DNA of 62,200 nucleotides. It comes from Clostridia bacterium (GTDB lineage Bacteria; Bacillota; Clostridia; Lachnospirales; Anaerotignaceae). The notes under the pieces were generated by a model that was not told the origin of the DNA, did no database searches, and worked only from the letters and a program-made list of their open reading frames with translations. This document shows, piece after piece, positions 28,001-36,215 of the stretch (within the stretch, counting starts at the first letter, position 1; every line of letters starts with the position of its first letter). A program made the position numbers and the translations under genes. The stretch lies in NCBI GenBank assembly GCA_009929735.1, contig RZZU01000016.1, positions 1 through 62,200 on the forward strand. The letters are read 5' to 3'.

Positions 28001-29080
28001 CCACTTTGGCAGTTTTACGACCACATAGTCCAAAGTAGGCTCGAAAAATGCGCTTGTTTTGCCTGTTACGGTATTTTCGATTTCCCCAAGCGTAAATCCA
28101 ACCGCAATGAGTGCCGCAACCTTTGCAATGGGGTAGCCTGTTGCCTTGGATGCCAGCGCAGAGGAGCGGGAAACACGGGGGTTTACCTCAATAACCGCAT
28201 AGCGGAAGCTTTCGGGGTCTAAGGCAAACTGTACGTTACAACCGCCTTCCACCTGTAATTCGGTGATAATATCCAGTGCGGCGGTACGCAGCATTTGATA
28301 TTCCTTATCCGCCAAAGTAACCGCAGGCGCAATAACAATCGAATCTCCTGTATGCACGCCAACGGGGTCGAAGTTTTCCATGGAACATACGGCGATTACG
28401 TTGCCGTCACCGTCACGCATAACTTCAAATTCGATTTCCTTCCAGCCGGAAATACACTGCTCCACCAAAATCTGACGAATGGGGGAAGCTTCCAAGCCGC
28501 TGTGGGCAATTTCCGCTAATTCCGCTTTATTGTTGGCGATACCGCCGCCGCTCCCACCCAAGGTAAAGGCAGGACGCACAATGACGGGATAGCCGATATA
28601 ATCGGCAAATTTCAAGGCGTTTTCAATATCCGTTACCACCTCAGAGGGGATACTGGGTTGATTCAGCTTTTCCATGGTTTCCTTAAACAGCAGACGGTCC
28701 TCCGCTTTGTCAATGGTTTCCAAGCGAGAGCCTAACAACAGAACGCCCTCTTGCTCCAAAAAGCCTTCTTTCGCCAGCTGCATGGATAGGGTTAAGCCGT
28801 TTTGTCCGCCCAAGGTGGAAAGCAAGCCGTCAGGCTTTTCTTTTTTGATGATTCTTTTAATGACATCGGTGTGCAGTGGCTCGATATAAATTTTATCTGC
28901 AATGGCGTTATCCGTCATAATGGTAGCGGGGTTGGGGTTAATCAAAATAACCTCCAGACCTAGGGACTTCAACGCACGGCAAGCCTGTGTGCCTGCATAG
29001 TCGAATTCTGCCGCCTGACCAATGACGATAGGGCCGGAACCGATAATCATAACACGTTTTAATTTTTTATTCAGCGGCAT
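25043..29080 (-). CDS. carB: Carbamoyl-phosphate synthase large chain fused to a diaminopimelate epimerase domain
   Basis: A single 1345-residue frame. Residues 1-1068 are a complete CarB with two ATP-grasp halves and the C-terminal regulatory domain; it makes carbamoyl phosphate for arginine and pyrimidines. Residues 1069-1345 are a full DapF domain (LHFTKMRGSGNDY, FNADGTE, MGNPHCV, ETMACGTGACAV), which in lysine/peptidoglycan synthesis epimerises LL- to meso-diaminopimelate. The second catalytic Cys is present (Cys1288), but the first is Ala1139: AGNPIRC stands where CGNGIRC is usual. There is no stop, linker or internal ribosome binding site at the junction. The start overlaps carA by 14 bases, and carB is the last gene of the arginine operon. 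Epimerase activity is uncertain. Confidence 0.95.
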   Translation of the reverse strand: MPLNKKLKRVMIIGSGPIVIGQAAEFDYAGTQACRALKSLGLEVILINPNPATIMTDNAIADKIYIEPLHTDVIKRIIKKEKPDGLLSTLGGQNGLTLSMQLAKEGFLEQEGVLLLGSRLETIDKAEDRLLFKETMEKLNQPSIPSEVVTDIENALKFADYIGYPVIVRPAFTLGGSGGGIANNKAELAEIAHSGLEASPIRQILVEQCISGWKEIEFEVMRDGDGNVIAVCSMENFDPVGVHTGDSIVIAPAVTLADKEYQMLRTAALDIITELQVEGGCNVQFALDPESFRYAVIEVNPRVSRSSALASKATGYPIAKVAALIAVGFTLGEIENTVTGKTSAFFEPTLDYVVVKLPKWPFDKFVYAKRRLGTQMKATGEVMSIAPSFEQALLKAVRGAEISMNTLNLAILEENSDAEIREMLFEATDRRLFVVYEALKRGISIEEIHEITLIDEWFLGKLMIILETEQRLAKETLTDELYLLAKNIGFLDKTIFALSGQTQPHRNAVYKMVDTCAAEFAAQTPYFYATYDTENEAAEFIEAHNNGKKKVIVFGSGPIRIGQGIEFDYASVHCVWTLKEEGYDVVMVNNNPETVSTDFDTADRLYFEPLTPEDVMDIIATEQPYGVVVAFGGQTAIKLTKALCEAGVRILGTSAQSIDAAEDREKFDAILEKLQMSRPKGFGVMTKEEALTAATQLGYPVLVRPSYVLGGQNMIIAFSDEDIERYMDIILAGGIENPILVDKYLMGTEVEVDAICDGEAVLIPGIMEHVERAGIHSGDSIAVYPAWNISGPLTRRLIEATEKLALALETRGLINIQYVIFENEIYIIEANPRASRTIPYISKVTGLPVVDIATQVMLGKKLRDMPYGTGLFRQSLFSAVKVPVFSFAKLTDVDTHLGPEMKSTGEVLGIGRTLEEAIYKGLAAAGYHMEQRGGVLLTVKKRDKAEVVHPARKLHELGFQLYATEGTAFELKKYGIPVTELPTMVEGIDEIMQLLESGKIQYMVSTSNKSTLPQLASVKLRRKATERGIFCLTSIDTTNALVNALSSGFHLNNMELIDIAHLPREKEKLHFTKMRGSGNDYIYFDCFEQEIKNPEFLSVWLSSRRNGIGGDGIVLIEPSNVADAKMRMFNADGTESAVAGNPIRCVAKYLYDKNMIKSENVTVETGNGVRSLELFIRENEVYSVLVHMGKADFNPKAVPVALGDAPVIHKAVTMGNKEYFITCLSMGNPHCVIFTEDVEYIALDEVGPLLEHAPFFPERANISFASVEDRTTLRMRVWERGIGETMACGTGACAVAAAAVALGHCPDNQDITVKLRGGDLIIHCEDNNITMTGDARKDFEGFIEI

Positions 29081-30155
29081 TTTTATTCCCTCCCATCAAA
29101 GACATAAATTGTTCAAACAAAAAGTTGGTATCCTTCGGCCCACCGCACGCTTCAGGGTGAAACTGTACGGAAAAGGCAGGGATGTCCGTATATTCGATTC
29201 CTTCGCAGGTATTGTCGTTTACATGGGTAAAGGACAGCACAGCGGAAGGGGGCAGTGTTTCCGATTTAATGGCATAGCCGTGGTTTTGGCTTGTAATATA
29301 CAGTCTGCCTGTTGGTGTGTAGCACACAGGTTGATTTGCGCCCCTGTGGCCATATTTTAATTTTGTACTGATGGCACCCTTTGCCAGCGCAAGCATCTGA
29401 TGTCCAAGGCAAATGCCGAAAACGGGAATTTTGCTTTGCGCAGCCTTGCCGATGTTTTCAATAATGCTTTTGTTGTCGGAAGGGTCGCCAGGGCCGTTGG
29501 AAAGTAAAATTCCATCGGGGTTCAGGCTTAAAATTTCTTCCGCAGAGGTAAAGGCCGGAACAACCGTCAGCTTACAGCCTCTTTTGATTAATTCGTCGCC
29601 CATATTTTTCTTATAGCCAAAGTCCCAAAGAACAACGTGTTTTTCCCCCTCGGGGTTTAGCACATAAGCTTCTTTGCAGGTTACCTTGTCCACACTGCTG
29701 CTTAAAGCCGCATTGCAAAGGCTTCTTGCAAAAGCCGCCATATCTTCGGGGATTTCGTTTACGATAGCGGCGTTCATGACACCATATTCACGGATGATTT
29801 TTGTCAAGGCACGGGTATCCAAGTCGCAAAGACCGATAACCCCCTGCTTTTCCAAGTATTCCCCTAAAGTACCCTCATTTCTGAAATTGGAGGGTAAATC
29901 ACAAATATTTCTGACGATATATGCGGAAAGAGAGGGTGCTTTGCTTTCAAAATCGTCAGGGATTACCCCATAATTTCCGATTAAAGGGAAGGTTTGTACA
30001 ACGATTTGACCGTGATAGCTGGGGTCGGTCAAGGTTTCCAGATAACCCTCCATGCCTGTTGTAAAAACCAACTCTGCCGTAATTTCGCCTTGGTTGCCAA
30101 AGCGGGTTGCAGGAAAAATTTTTCCGTTTTGCAGAACCAAATATGCTTTTTTCAT
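29067..30155 (-). CDS. carA: Carbamoyl-phosphate synthase small chain
   Basis: A 362-residue glutamine amidotransferase subunit that supplies ammonia to CarB. The N-terminal CPSase_sm_chain domain includes TDPSYHGQIVVQTFPLIGNYG, and the C-terminal class I GATase has the nucleophile in FGICLGHQML and the His-Glu pair in QFHPEA. I chose ATG 30155 because AGGATG lies eight bases upstream; an in-frame GTG at 30164 is too close to it. It starts 15 bases after the argF stop and overlaps carB by 14 bases, which fits coupled translation of the two subunits. Confidence 0.96.
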   Translation of the reverse strand: MKKAYLVLQNGKIFPATRFGNQGEITAELVFTTGMEGYLETLTDPSYHGQIVVQTFPLIGNYGVIPDDFESKAPSLSAYIVRNICDLPSNFRNEGTLGEYLEKQGVIGLCDLDTRALTKIIREYGVMNAAIVNEIPEDMAAFARSLCNAALSSSVDKVTCKEAYVLNPEGEKHVVLWDFGYKKNMGDELIKRGCKLTVVPAFTSAEEILSLNPDGILLSNGPGDPSDNKSIIENIGKAAQSKIPVFGICLGHQMLALAKGAISTKLKYGHRGANQPVCYTPTGRLYITSQNHGYAIKSETLPPSAVLSFTHVNDNTCEGIEYTDIPAFSVQFHPEACGGPKDTNFLFEQFMSLMGGNKNAAE

Positions 30156-30170
30156 TGTTCTCACATCCTA

Positions 30171-31076
30171 TCAGCCCATTAATTTTACGAGAATTGCTTT
30201 TTGTGCATGAAGACGGTTTTCCGCTTCATCAAATATTTCGTCTGCGTGTGCCTCAAAAACCTCGGCGGTAATTTCTTCTTCTCTGTGCGCAGGCAGGCAG
30301 TGCTGCACCATACAGCCCTCATTGGCCAGTGCCATTAATTCGGCATTGATTTGATAGCCCGTAAATGCTTTTGCACGAATTGCGTGTTCCTCTTCCTGAC
30401 CCATGGATGCCCAAACGTCGGTAATCATAACGTCGGCGTTTTTTGCGGCAGTCTTGGGTTCGTCGGTCAGGATGAACTTATCGCCGTATTCCTTGGCAAA
30501 TTCCAAAATGCTTTCGTCAGGGCGGTATCCCTCGGGGCAGGCAACGCTTACGGTCATGCCAACCTTTAAGCCACCTACGATTAAGGAGTTCGCCATATTA
30601 TTGCCATCGCCGATATAACACATTTTAAGGCCTTCTAATTTCCCCTTATGCTCACGAATGGTCTGCAAATCCGCCATAATCTGACAAGGGTGACAAAAGT
30701 CGGTCAAGCCGTTAATAATGGGGATGGAGCCGAATTTTGCAAGGGTTTCCACTTCCTCTTGTTCAAAGGTACGAATCATAATTCCGTCCAAATAGCGAGA
30801 AAGCACACGGGCAGTATCTTGTGTGGGTTCGCCACGGCCGATTTGCGCATCCTTAGAGCTGATGAAAAGGGCATGTCCGCCTAACTGATACATTCCTGTT
30901 TCGAAGGAAACACGGGTACGGGTGGAGGATTTTTCAAAAATCATGCCTAAGGTTTTGCCCTTGAGGAAATGATGCTCTTTGCCTTCCTTCACATATTTTT
31001 TCAACTGATCAGCCAAGTCTAAAAGCTCGATAATTTCTTCGGTTGTACAATCTAACAGCTTTAAAAAATGCTTCAT
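30171..31076 (-). CDS. argF: Ornithine carbamoyltransferase
   Basis: A 301-residue enzyme that joins carbamoyl phosphate and ornithine to give citrulline. Carbamoyl-phosphate motifs SSTRTRVSFE and FCHPCQIMADLQT and the ornithine-side HCLPAHREEEIT are all present. The start at 31076 (MKHFLKLLDCT) matches the family N-terminus; AGAGAGG lies ten bases upstream. In-frame extension to 31166 would translate a leader that carries a nested stem-loop and is unlikely. It is followed directly by carA-carB, which supply its carbamoyl phosphate. Confidence 0.95.
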   Translation of the reverse strand: MKHFLKLLDCTTEEIIELLDLADQLKKYVKEGKEHHFLKGKTLGMIFEKSSTRTRVSFETGMYQLGGHALFISSKDAQIGRGEPTQDTARVLSRYLDGIMIRTFEQEEVETLAKFGSIPIINGLTDFCHPCQIMADLQTIREHKGKLEGLKMCYIGDGNNMANSLIVGGLKVGMTVSVACPEGYRPDESILEFAKEYGDKFILTDEPKTAAKNADVMITDVWASMGQEEEHAIRAKAFTGYQINAELMALANEGCMVQHCLPAHREEEITAEVFEAHADEIFDEAENRLHAQKAILVKLMG

Positions 31077-31127
31077 TCTTTTCATGCCTCTCTTTCTTGT
31101 GCTCTGCTGGGAAATAGTAATATACAG

Positions 31128-31215
31128 CGCAAAACGCAGGAGGACAAGGGTGGATGTTTCATTCAAAGCAAATTTGATTGCTTTGAAACCACTTAGCCTG
31201 AAGCTGCGTTTTGCG
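31128..31215 (-). other. Nested stem-loop between argD and argF
   Basis: An outer perfect 12-bp stem (CGCAAAACGCAG at 31128-31139 with CTGCGTTTTGCG at 31204-31215) encloses an inner 9-bp stem (TCAAAGCAA at 31163-31171 with TTGCTTTGA at 31178-31186). It occupies most of the 157-base argD-argF gap. No T run follows on the minus strand, so RNA processing, stability or translation control is more likely than termination. Confidence 0.7.
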
Positions 31216-31233
31216 GAATAACCTTATTCTATT

Positions 31234-32406
31234 CTACATTGTTTTCAATATATTTGCTAGTATAGAAAGACCTTTTTCCAATTCTTTTCTGGTAATGGTT
31301 AAAGGTGGTAAAAGTCTGACCTTTGTTTTAGCAGAAAGTACCATTAATCCGTTATCCAAGCATTTTTGGATAACCTCTTTAGCATCCACATCAAGGCTTA
31401 CGCCAAGCATCATGCCCATACCTGCCACACCCGTTACATGGGGCATGGATAAAATCTGATTTTTTATGAATTCACCCTTTTTCTGAACCTCAGCCAGAAA
31501 ATCGTCATCCAAGCGGTTTAAAATTTCAACAGAGCCTGCGCAGACAACGGGATTGCCGCCAAAGGTTGAGCCATGGTCGCCCGCAGACAGACAGCTTTCT
31601 GTTTTTTCGCCGAACAAAACGCCGCCAATGGGCAAGCCGCCGCCAAGACCCTTTGCACAAGATACCAAATCGGGCTGGATGTCAAACTGCTGATAGCTGA
31701 AGAAGGAGCCTGTTCTGCCGATGCCTGTTTGCACCTCGTCCACGATAAAAAGAATATCTTTTTCCTTGCAGAACTGATAAACAGCCTTTACATATTCCTG
31801 ATCTAAAGGAAGCACGCCGCCTTCGCCCTGAACCATTTCCATAATAATGGCACAAACGTCGTCTGTTAATTTGGAAAGGGTATCTGCCAAGTCATTGGCT
31901 TTTGCAAACACAAAGCCATCCACAAAAGGGAAGAAATAGTTATGGTAATTTTCCTGACCTGTTGCGGAAAGGGTAGCCAAGGTTCTGCCATGGAAGGAAT
32001 TTTCCAAAGCCACGATCGTGCTTCTATCTTTGCCATATTTCAAAAAGCTATATTTTCTTGCGGCTTTAAAAACGCCTTCGTTTGCCTCTGCGCCGCTATT
32101 GGCGAAGAACATTTTCTTCATACCGCTTTTTTGACAGACCAATTTAGCGGCCTCACCGCAGGGCGCGGTATAATAAAGGTTTGAGATATGCTGTAATTTA
32201 CCCAGTTGGGCGGTTACTGCATTAATCCAGCGCTGATCGCAAAAGCCCAAGGCGTTTACGCCGATGCCACTGGTCATATCGATATATTCTTTACCCTCGG
32301 CATCGTAGCAGGTTGCGTTTTTCCCATGGTCTAAGGCAACGGGATAACGGCCGTAGGTATGCATGATATATTCTTGGTCTTTTTGTTTGATTTCTTCAAA
32401 GCCCAT
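31234..32406 (-). CDS. argD: Acetylornithine aminotransferase
   Basis: A 390-residue class III PLP aminotransferase converting N-acetylglutamate semialdehyde to N-acetylornithine. The PLP lysine is in VSCAKGLGGGLPIGGVLF, with FIVDEVQTGIGRTG and NSGAEANEGVFKAARKY as further markers. ATG 32406 has AGGAAGG eight bases upstream; the GTG three codons earlier abuts that site. The order argC-argJ-argB-argD-argF is that of many Clostridia, but 346 bases of repeat DNA separate argD from argB. Confidence 0.94.
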   Translation of the reverse strand: MGFEEIKQKDQEYIMHTYGRYPVALDHGKNATCYDAEGKEYIDMTSGIGVNALGFCDQRWINAVTAQLGKLQHISNLYYTAPCGEAAKLVCQKSGMKKMFFANSGAEANEGVFKAARKYSFLKYGKDRSTIVALENSFHGRTLATLSATGQENYHNYFFPFVDGFVFAKANDLADTLSKLTDDVCAIIMEMVQGEGGVLPLDQEYVKAVYQFCKEKDILFIVDEVQTGIGRTGSFFSYQQFDIQPDLVSCAKGLGGGLPIGGVLFGEKTESCLSAGDHGSTFGGNPVVCAGSVEILNRLDDDFLAEVQKKGEFIKNQILSMPHVTGVAGMGMMLGVSLDVDAKEVIQKCLDNGLMVLSAKTKVRLLPPLTITRKELEKGLSILANILKTM

Positions 32407-32439
32407 TTGGCTCACCTTCCTTTTTTGGATTCATATAAG

Positions 32440-32752
32440 GTCAAAAGATTAAGGTCAAGGTCAAGTTCAAGTTCTCGGGACTTTGTCCCGAACCCTACAA
32501 GCGGGTCAAGCACTTTTGCTCCGCAAAAGCTGCAAGTTTGCAGCCGCCCTGTCTTGGGCGGTGAAGTTTTGAAAAGGCTTGAGCGAAACTTTTATATGCA
32601 AAAACTACATTTTTGCCGTTGAATTTTCACCTAAAACCCCATGATAATGGGGTTTTCAATAAAAGTTTTTGGCTTGCTTTTTTCAAAAAGCAAGTGGGGT
32701 TTGGGGTAAAGCCCCAAGGTCTTGACCTACAAGGTCTTGCCCTAAAGGTTTT
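32440..32752. repeat. Full-length modular intergenic repeat inside the arginine operon
   Basis: The 346-base argB-argD gap contains no gene. In order it holds a TCTCGGGAC...GTCCCGAACCC hairpin, AAGCGGGTCAAGCACTTTTG, a TGCAAGTTTGCA stem, CCGCCC...GGGCGG, and TTTTGAAAAGGCTTGAGCGAAACTTTTATATGC. The AACCCCAT...ATGGGGTT hairpin (32635-32654) follows, then the box AATAAAAGTTTTTGGCTTGC with hairpin GCTTTTTTCAAAAAGC, and a TTTGGGG...CCCCAAGG stem. The copy at 42040-42360 has the same modules in the same order on the other strand. Confidence 0.85.
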
Positions 32753-33610
32753 TTATTTTATAAACATTGTGCCGATGCCTTCGTCGGAGAACATTTCGAT
32801 CAAAATGGAGTGCTCGATTCTTCCGTCTATCATGACCGCTTTTTCTACGCCGGAAAGCACTGATTTTTCAAGGCTTTTGACCTTTGGGATCATGCCGCCG
32901 CTGATAATACCGTCATTCATCAGTTTTTCCAATTCATCTATTTTTACAACAGGGATTAAAGAGTTATCATCCGAAATATCCCGTAGTAACCCCCGAATAT
33001 CTGTAAGGGTGATGATGCTTTCGGCTTTTAACGCTGCGGCAATTTCCGCCGCCGCTGTATCTGCATTGATATTGTAGGTTTGCCCCTTGCAATCGGTGCC
33101 TACGGTGGCAATCACGGGGATATAGCCGCCTTCAATGGACTGGATGATAGGCTCTATATTAATTTGCGTAATTTCCCCGACAAAGCCGTAGTCGCCTTGG
33201 ATTTTCTTGGCTTTAATCATGCCGCCGTCAATGCCGCAAAGCCCAATGGCTTTTCCGCCTAATTGTCCGATGAGGGAAACAAGGTCTTTGTTTGTTTTTC
33301 CGGCAAGAACCATCTGTACAACCTGCGCCGTTTCCTCGTCTGTATAGCGCAGTCCATCCACAAAGCGTGAGGGGATGTCTAATTTTTTCAGCATTCCGCT
33401 GATTTCAGGGCCACCGCCATGCACCAGTACCACATGAATGCCCACTAAGGAAAGCAGAATAATGTCGCTCATGACTGCTTTTTTCAAATCCGCATGAACC
33501 ATGGCATTGCCGCCGTATTTTACAACAACGGTTTTTCCTGCATATTTTTGTATATAGGGCAGGGCAGCCGTTAAAACCCTTGCTTTTATGTTATTGCAGT
33601 CTGCGTTCAT
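32753..33610 (-). CDS. argB: Acetylglutamate kinase
   Basis: A 285-residue amino-acid kinase that phosphorylates N-acetylglutamate in the second step of arginine synthesis. Glycine-rich motifs VVKYGGNAM and LVHGGGPEIS bind ATP and substrate, and the C-terminal INADTAAAEIAAALKAE and GGMIPKVKSLEKSV are typical. GGGGAGG precedes ATG 33610. It starts 16 bases after the argJ stop, in the same operon. An N-terminal helix that mediates arginine feedback in some bacteria is plausible (NNIKARVLTAALPYIQ). Confidence 0.96.
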   Translation of the reverse strand: MNADCNNIKARVLTAALPYIQKYAGKTVVVKYGGNAMVHADLKKAVMSDIILLSLVGIHVVLVHGGGPEISGMLKKLDIPSRFVDGLRYTDEETAQVVQMVLAGKTNKDLVSLIGQLGGKAIGLCGIDGGMIKAKKIQGDYGFVGEITQINIEPIIQSIEGGYIPVIATVGTDCKGQTYNINADTAAAEIAAALKAESIITLTDIRGLLRDISDDNSLIPVVKIDELEKLMNDGIISGGMIPKVKSLEKSVLSGVEKAVMIDGRIEHSILIEMFSDEGIGTMFIK

Positions 33611-33626
33611 TGTTTTTGCCTCCCCA

Positions 33627-34841
33627 TCAGGTGCGGTAATCGCCGTTGATTTTTACATAGTCATAGGTTAAGTCGCAGCCCCATGCGGTCGCTGTGCCCG
33701 AGCCTTGGTTCAGTTCCACCTGAATATGAATTTCTTCTTCCAAAAGAATATTTTTTGCCACCGCTTCGTCAAAAGCAACACCTGCGCCGTTTTCGCAAAC
33801 GTGAATATTGCCCTTTGGTGAGGAAATATCAACCGAAATGGTATCTACCACAAAATCTCCTTCTGTATAGCCGATGGCGCAAAGGATACGTCCCCAGTTG
33901 GCATCTGCACCAAACATCGCCGCCTTTGTTAAGCTTGAGGTGATGATGGATTTTGCAATGGCTTTTGCCAAAACGGTACTTGGTGCGCCGTTTATGGTGC
34001 ATTCCAGAAGCTTTGTGGCACCCTCGCCATCGCCTGCGATTTTCTTTGCCATGGAGATGGAAATTTCTTTGACTACCGCTAAGAAGGTATCAAAGTCATC
34101 ACCTTCCTGATCAATCAAAGGATTTTCCGCCATACCGTTTGCCATAATGGAAACCATATCGTTGGTGGAGGTATCTCCGTCTACGCTGACCATATTAAAG
34201 GTATCGTCAACCGCTAATTTCAAGGCTTTTTGTAGCATTGGTGTGGAAATTGCCGCATCTGTTGTCAAAAAGCCGAGCATGGTTGCCATGTTGGGATGAA
34301 TCATGCCGCTGCCCTTTGCCATTGCGCCGATGGTCACTGTTTTTCCGCCGATTTCAATGGTATAGGCTTCTTCCTTTGCCTTGGTGTCGGTGGTCATAAT
34401 GGCCTCTGCCGCCAAAGCACCGCCGTCTGCGGTCAGCTGTGGTGCCAATTCCTTGATACCCTTTGCAATGGGTTCCAAGGGCAGTACCGCACCAATGACG
34501 CCTGTGGAGGCAATGATGATGTCCGCAGGGGTAAGCCCTAAGGCGTCTGCCGTCATTTGGCACATTGCCTCTGCTTTTTCCACGCCGTCAGCATTGCAGG
34601 TATTGGCGTTGCCGCTGTTGCAGATCATCGCCTGCGCCATGCCGTCGGCAATATTATTTCTGGTTACCGTAATGGGTGCGCCGTAAACTTTATTTTGTGT
34701 ATAAACAGCCGCCGCCGTACAGGGTGTTTGGCTGTAAATCATTGCTAAGTCCTTTTTGTCTTGGCTTGCACGTACGCCGCAGTGTAAACCGCCGGCAAGA
34801 AAGCCCTTGGGTGCGGTTACACCGCCTGTTGTTTTCTGCAT
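33627..34841 (-). CDS. argJ: Bifunctional ornithine acetyltransferase / N-acetylglutamate synthase
   Basis: A 404-residue ArgJ that transfers the acetyl group from acetylornithine to glutamate, allowing the recycled pathway; many members also use acetyl-CoA. The self-cleavage site is in KGSGMIHPNMATMLGF, where the Thr of ATML becomes the N-terminal nucleophile of the beta chain. The C-terminal GRILCAIGY and WGCDLTYDYVKINGDYRT are conserved. AAAGGAGGA precedes ATG 34841. No argE or argA is visible, which agrees with the acetyl cycle. Confidence 0.96.
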   Translation of the reverse strand: MQKTTGGVTAPKGFLAGGLHCGVRASQDKKDLAMIYSQTPCTAAAVYTQNKVYGAPITVTRNNIADGMAQAMICNSGNANTCNADGVEKAEAMCQMTADALGLTPADIIIASTGVIGAVLPLEPIAKGIKELAPQLTADGGALAAEAIMTTDTKAKEEAYTIEIGGKTVTIGAMAKGSGMIHPNMATMLGFLTTDAAISTPMLQKALKLAVDDTFNMVSVDGDTSTNDMVSIMANGMAENPLIDQEGDDFDTFLAVVKEISISMAKKIAGDGEGATKLLECTINGAPSTVLAKAIAKSIITSSLTKAAMFGADANWGRILCAIGYTEGDFVVDTISVDISSPKGNIHVCENGAGVAFDEAVAKNILLEEEIHIQVELNQGSGTATAWGCDLTYDYVKINGDYRT

Positions 34842-34858
34842 AAAAGTTCCTCCTTTGT

Positions 34859-35788
34859 TTATATCAAAGATTCGGTTTCATTTAAACCGAGGACAATATT
34901 CATATTCTGTACTGCGGCACCCGATGCGCCCTTGCCTAAATTATCAAACACACTGGTAATGGTCATGCGTTCATCATTCCCTTCTATATAAAGGGTTAAG
35001 CCGTTGCTGTCTGCCAAGAGGTTGGATGCCAAAAAGCCGCTTTCCTCATGGGCGATTTTGATGAAATTTGAATCTTTATAAAAATCTTCTAATAATGCCG
35101 TAAGCTCTGCCTTTGTTACCTTTTTCAAAAAAAGACTGCTGTGCAGTGGCATACAGGTTTCCATGCCACGGTAAAAATCACAAACAATGGGGGAAAATAC
35201 AGGGGGAGCGGAAATTCCCGTCACATACTGCATTTCGGGCAAGTGTTTATGAGCTTGGCTTAAGGCGTATTGTCTTGGGCTTTCATAGGCGATGGGTCTG
35301 TCTGCCTGCTCATATTCTTGGATCATGCCTTTGCCGCCGCCGCTGTAGCCTGTGATGCTGTGGGCGGAAAAAGGATAGTCAGGACTTAGGATGCCCAGCT
35401 TTACCAAGGGGTATGCCGCCGCAATAAAGCCTGTTGCGTGGCAGCCGGGGTTTGCAATCCGCTTTGCTTGTGCAATTTCCTGTCTATGTTTCGGGGAAAG
35501 CTCTGCAAAGCCGTAGGTCCAAAGGGGGTTGGTTCTATGGGCTGTGCTGGCGTCGATAATGCAGACATCAGGGTTTTCCACCAGCTGAACTGCTTCCTTT
35601 GCCGCCGCATCGGGCAGGCATAGAAAGACAACGTCGGCACTGTTCATAAGCCTTTTTCGCTCTGCTTCGTCTTTTCTCAGTTCCTCACTGATTAAAAGCA
35701 GTTCAATATTCGGATGATGCTCCAGACGTTGGCGGAGCTGTAAGCCTGTGGTGCCTACCTGACCGTCTATATATACCTTATACTTCAT
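34859..35788 (-). CDS. argC: N-acetyl-gamma-glutamyl-phosphate reductase (type 2)
   Basis: A 309-residue NADPH-dependent reductase, first gene of the arginine operon. The short length and MKYKVYIDGQVGTTGLQLRQRL N-terminus point to the type 2 (shorter) ArgC class. The catalytic Cys is in ANPGCHATGF, with ITGYSGGGKGM and PHxxE-like HKHLPEMQYV further on. GGGGAAC precedes ATG 35788. The upstream promoter carries a palindrome that may be an ArgR site. The operon continues argJ-argB-argD-argF-carA-carB; argG and argH are not in the window. Confidence 0.95.
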   Translation of the reverse strand: MKYKVYIDGQVGTTGLQLRQRLEHHPNIELLLISEELRKDEAERKRLMNSADVVFLCLPDAAAKEAVQLVENPDVCIIDASTAHRTNPLWTYGFAELSPKHRQEIAQAKRIANPGCHATGFIAAAYPLVKLGILSPDYPFSAHSITGYSGGGKGMIQEYEQADRPIAYESPRQYALSQAHKHLPEMQYVTGISAPPVFSPIVCDFYRGMETCMPLHSSLFLKKVTKAELTALLEDFYKDSNFIKIAHEESGFLASNLLADSNGLTLYIEGNDERMTITSVFDNLGKGASGAAVQNMNIVLGLNETESLI

Positions 35789-35824
35789 AGCCTGTTCCCC
35801 TTTTCAAACAATTTATTTTTTCTA

Positions 35825-35874
35825 ATTATATACCTTTCAGAAATAAAGTCAATATCAAAATGTATAATTATACA
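35825..35874 (-). promoter_or_regulatory. Promoter of the arginine operon with candidate ArgR operator
   Basis: On the minus strand TTGACT (35852-35847) and TATAAT (35830-35825) are spaced by 16 bases. Directly upstream of the -35 lies the perfect palindrome TGTATAATTATACA (35861-35874), which resembles half of an ARG box (TGAATNNNNATTCA) with symmetrical changes. The remaining AT-rich sequence to 36215 shows no gene; weaker TGAAT-containing dyads are present there. Confidence 0.6.
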
Positions 35875-36215
35875 ATTTTGGTGAATTACAAGAGGGCAAT
35901 AGTCATTTACACAACAAAGAAAGGGAAAAGTGAATAAAAACAATGGCGGAATTCTCTGGAATTCTATGTGAATTATTACAAACACAGTCTGTGCGAAGAT
36001 ATTTGATTGTAAGTATCACTTTGAATTTAAATACTATGAGTGAATATTATGCGAAATATAATTAATTATACAAAAATTTTAAGGGTTTTGCTCTGTATTA
36101 TGCAAGAAAAATTAATTCTGCGAGGTATAAATATTAATTGTGGATTATGCCAAAGGAATATATTCTCCTGCGGCGAACAATAACAATATTTGGAAGAACT
36201 TGAGGAGGTGTATGC

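Noticed and set aside
32613..33077. Short open frames across the intergenic elements, with translations such as SFWLAFFKKQVGFG
   Set aside because: They come from the conserved box and hairpins, have no ribosome binding sites, and differ in frame and length between copies.
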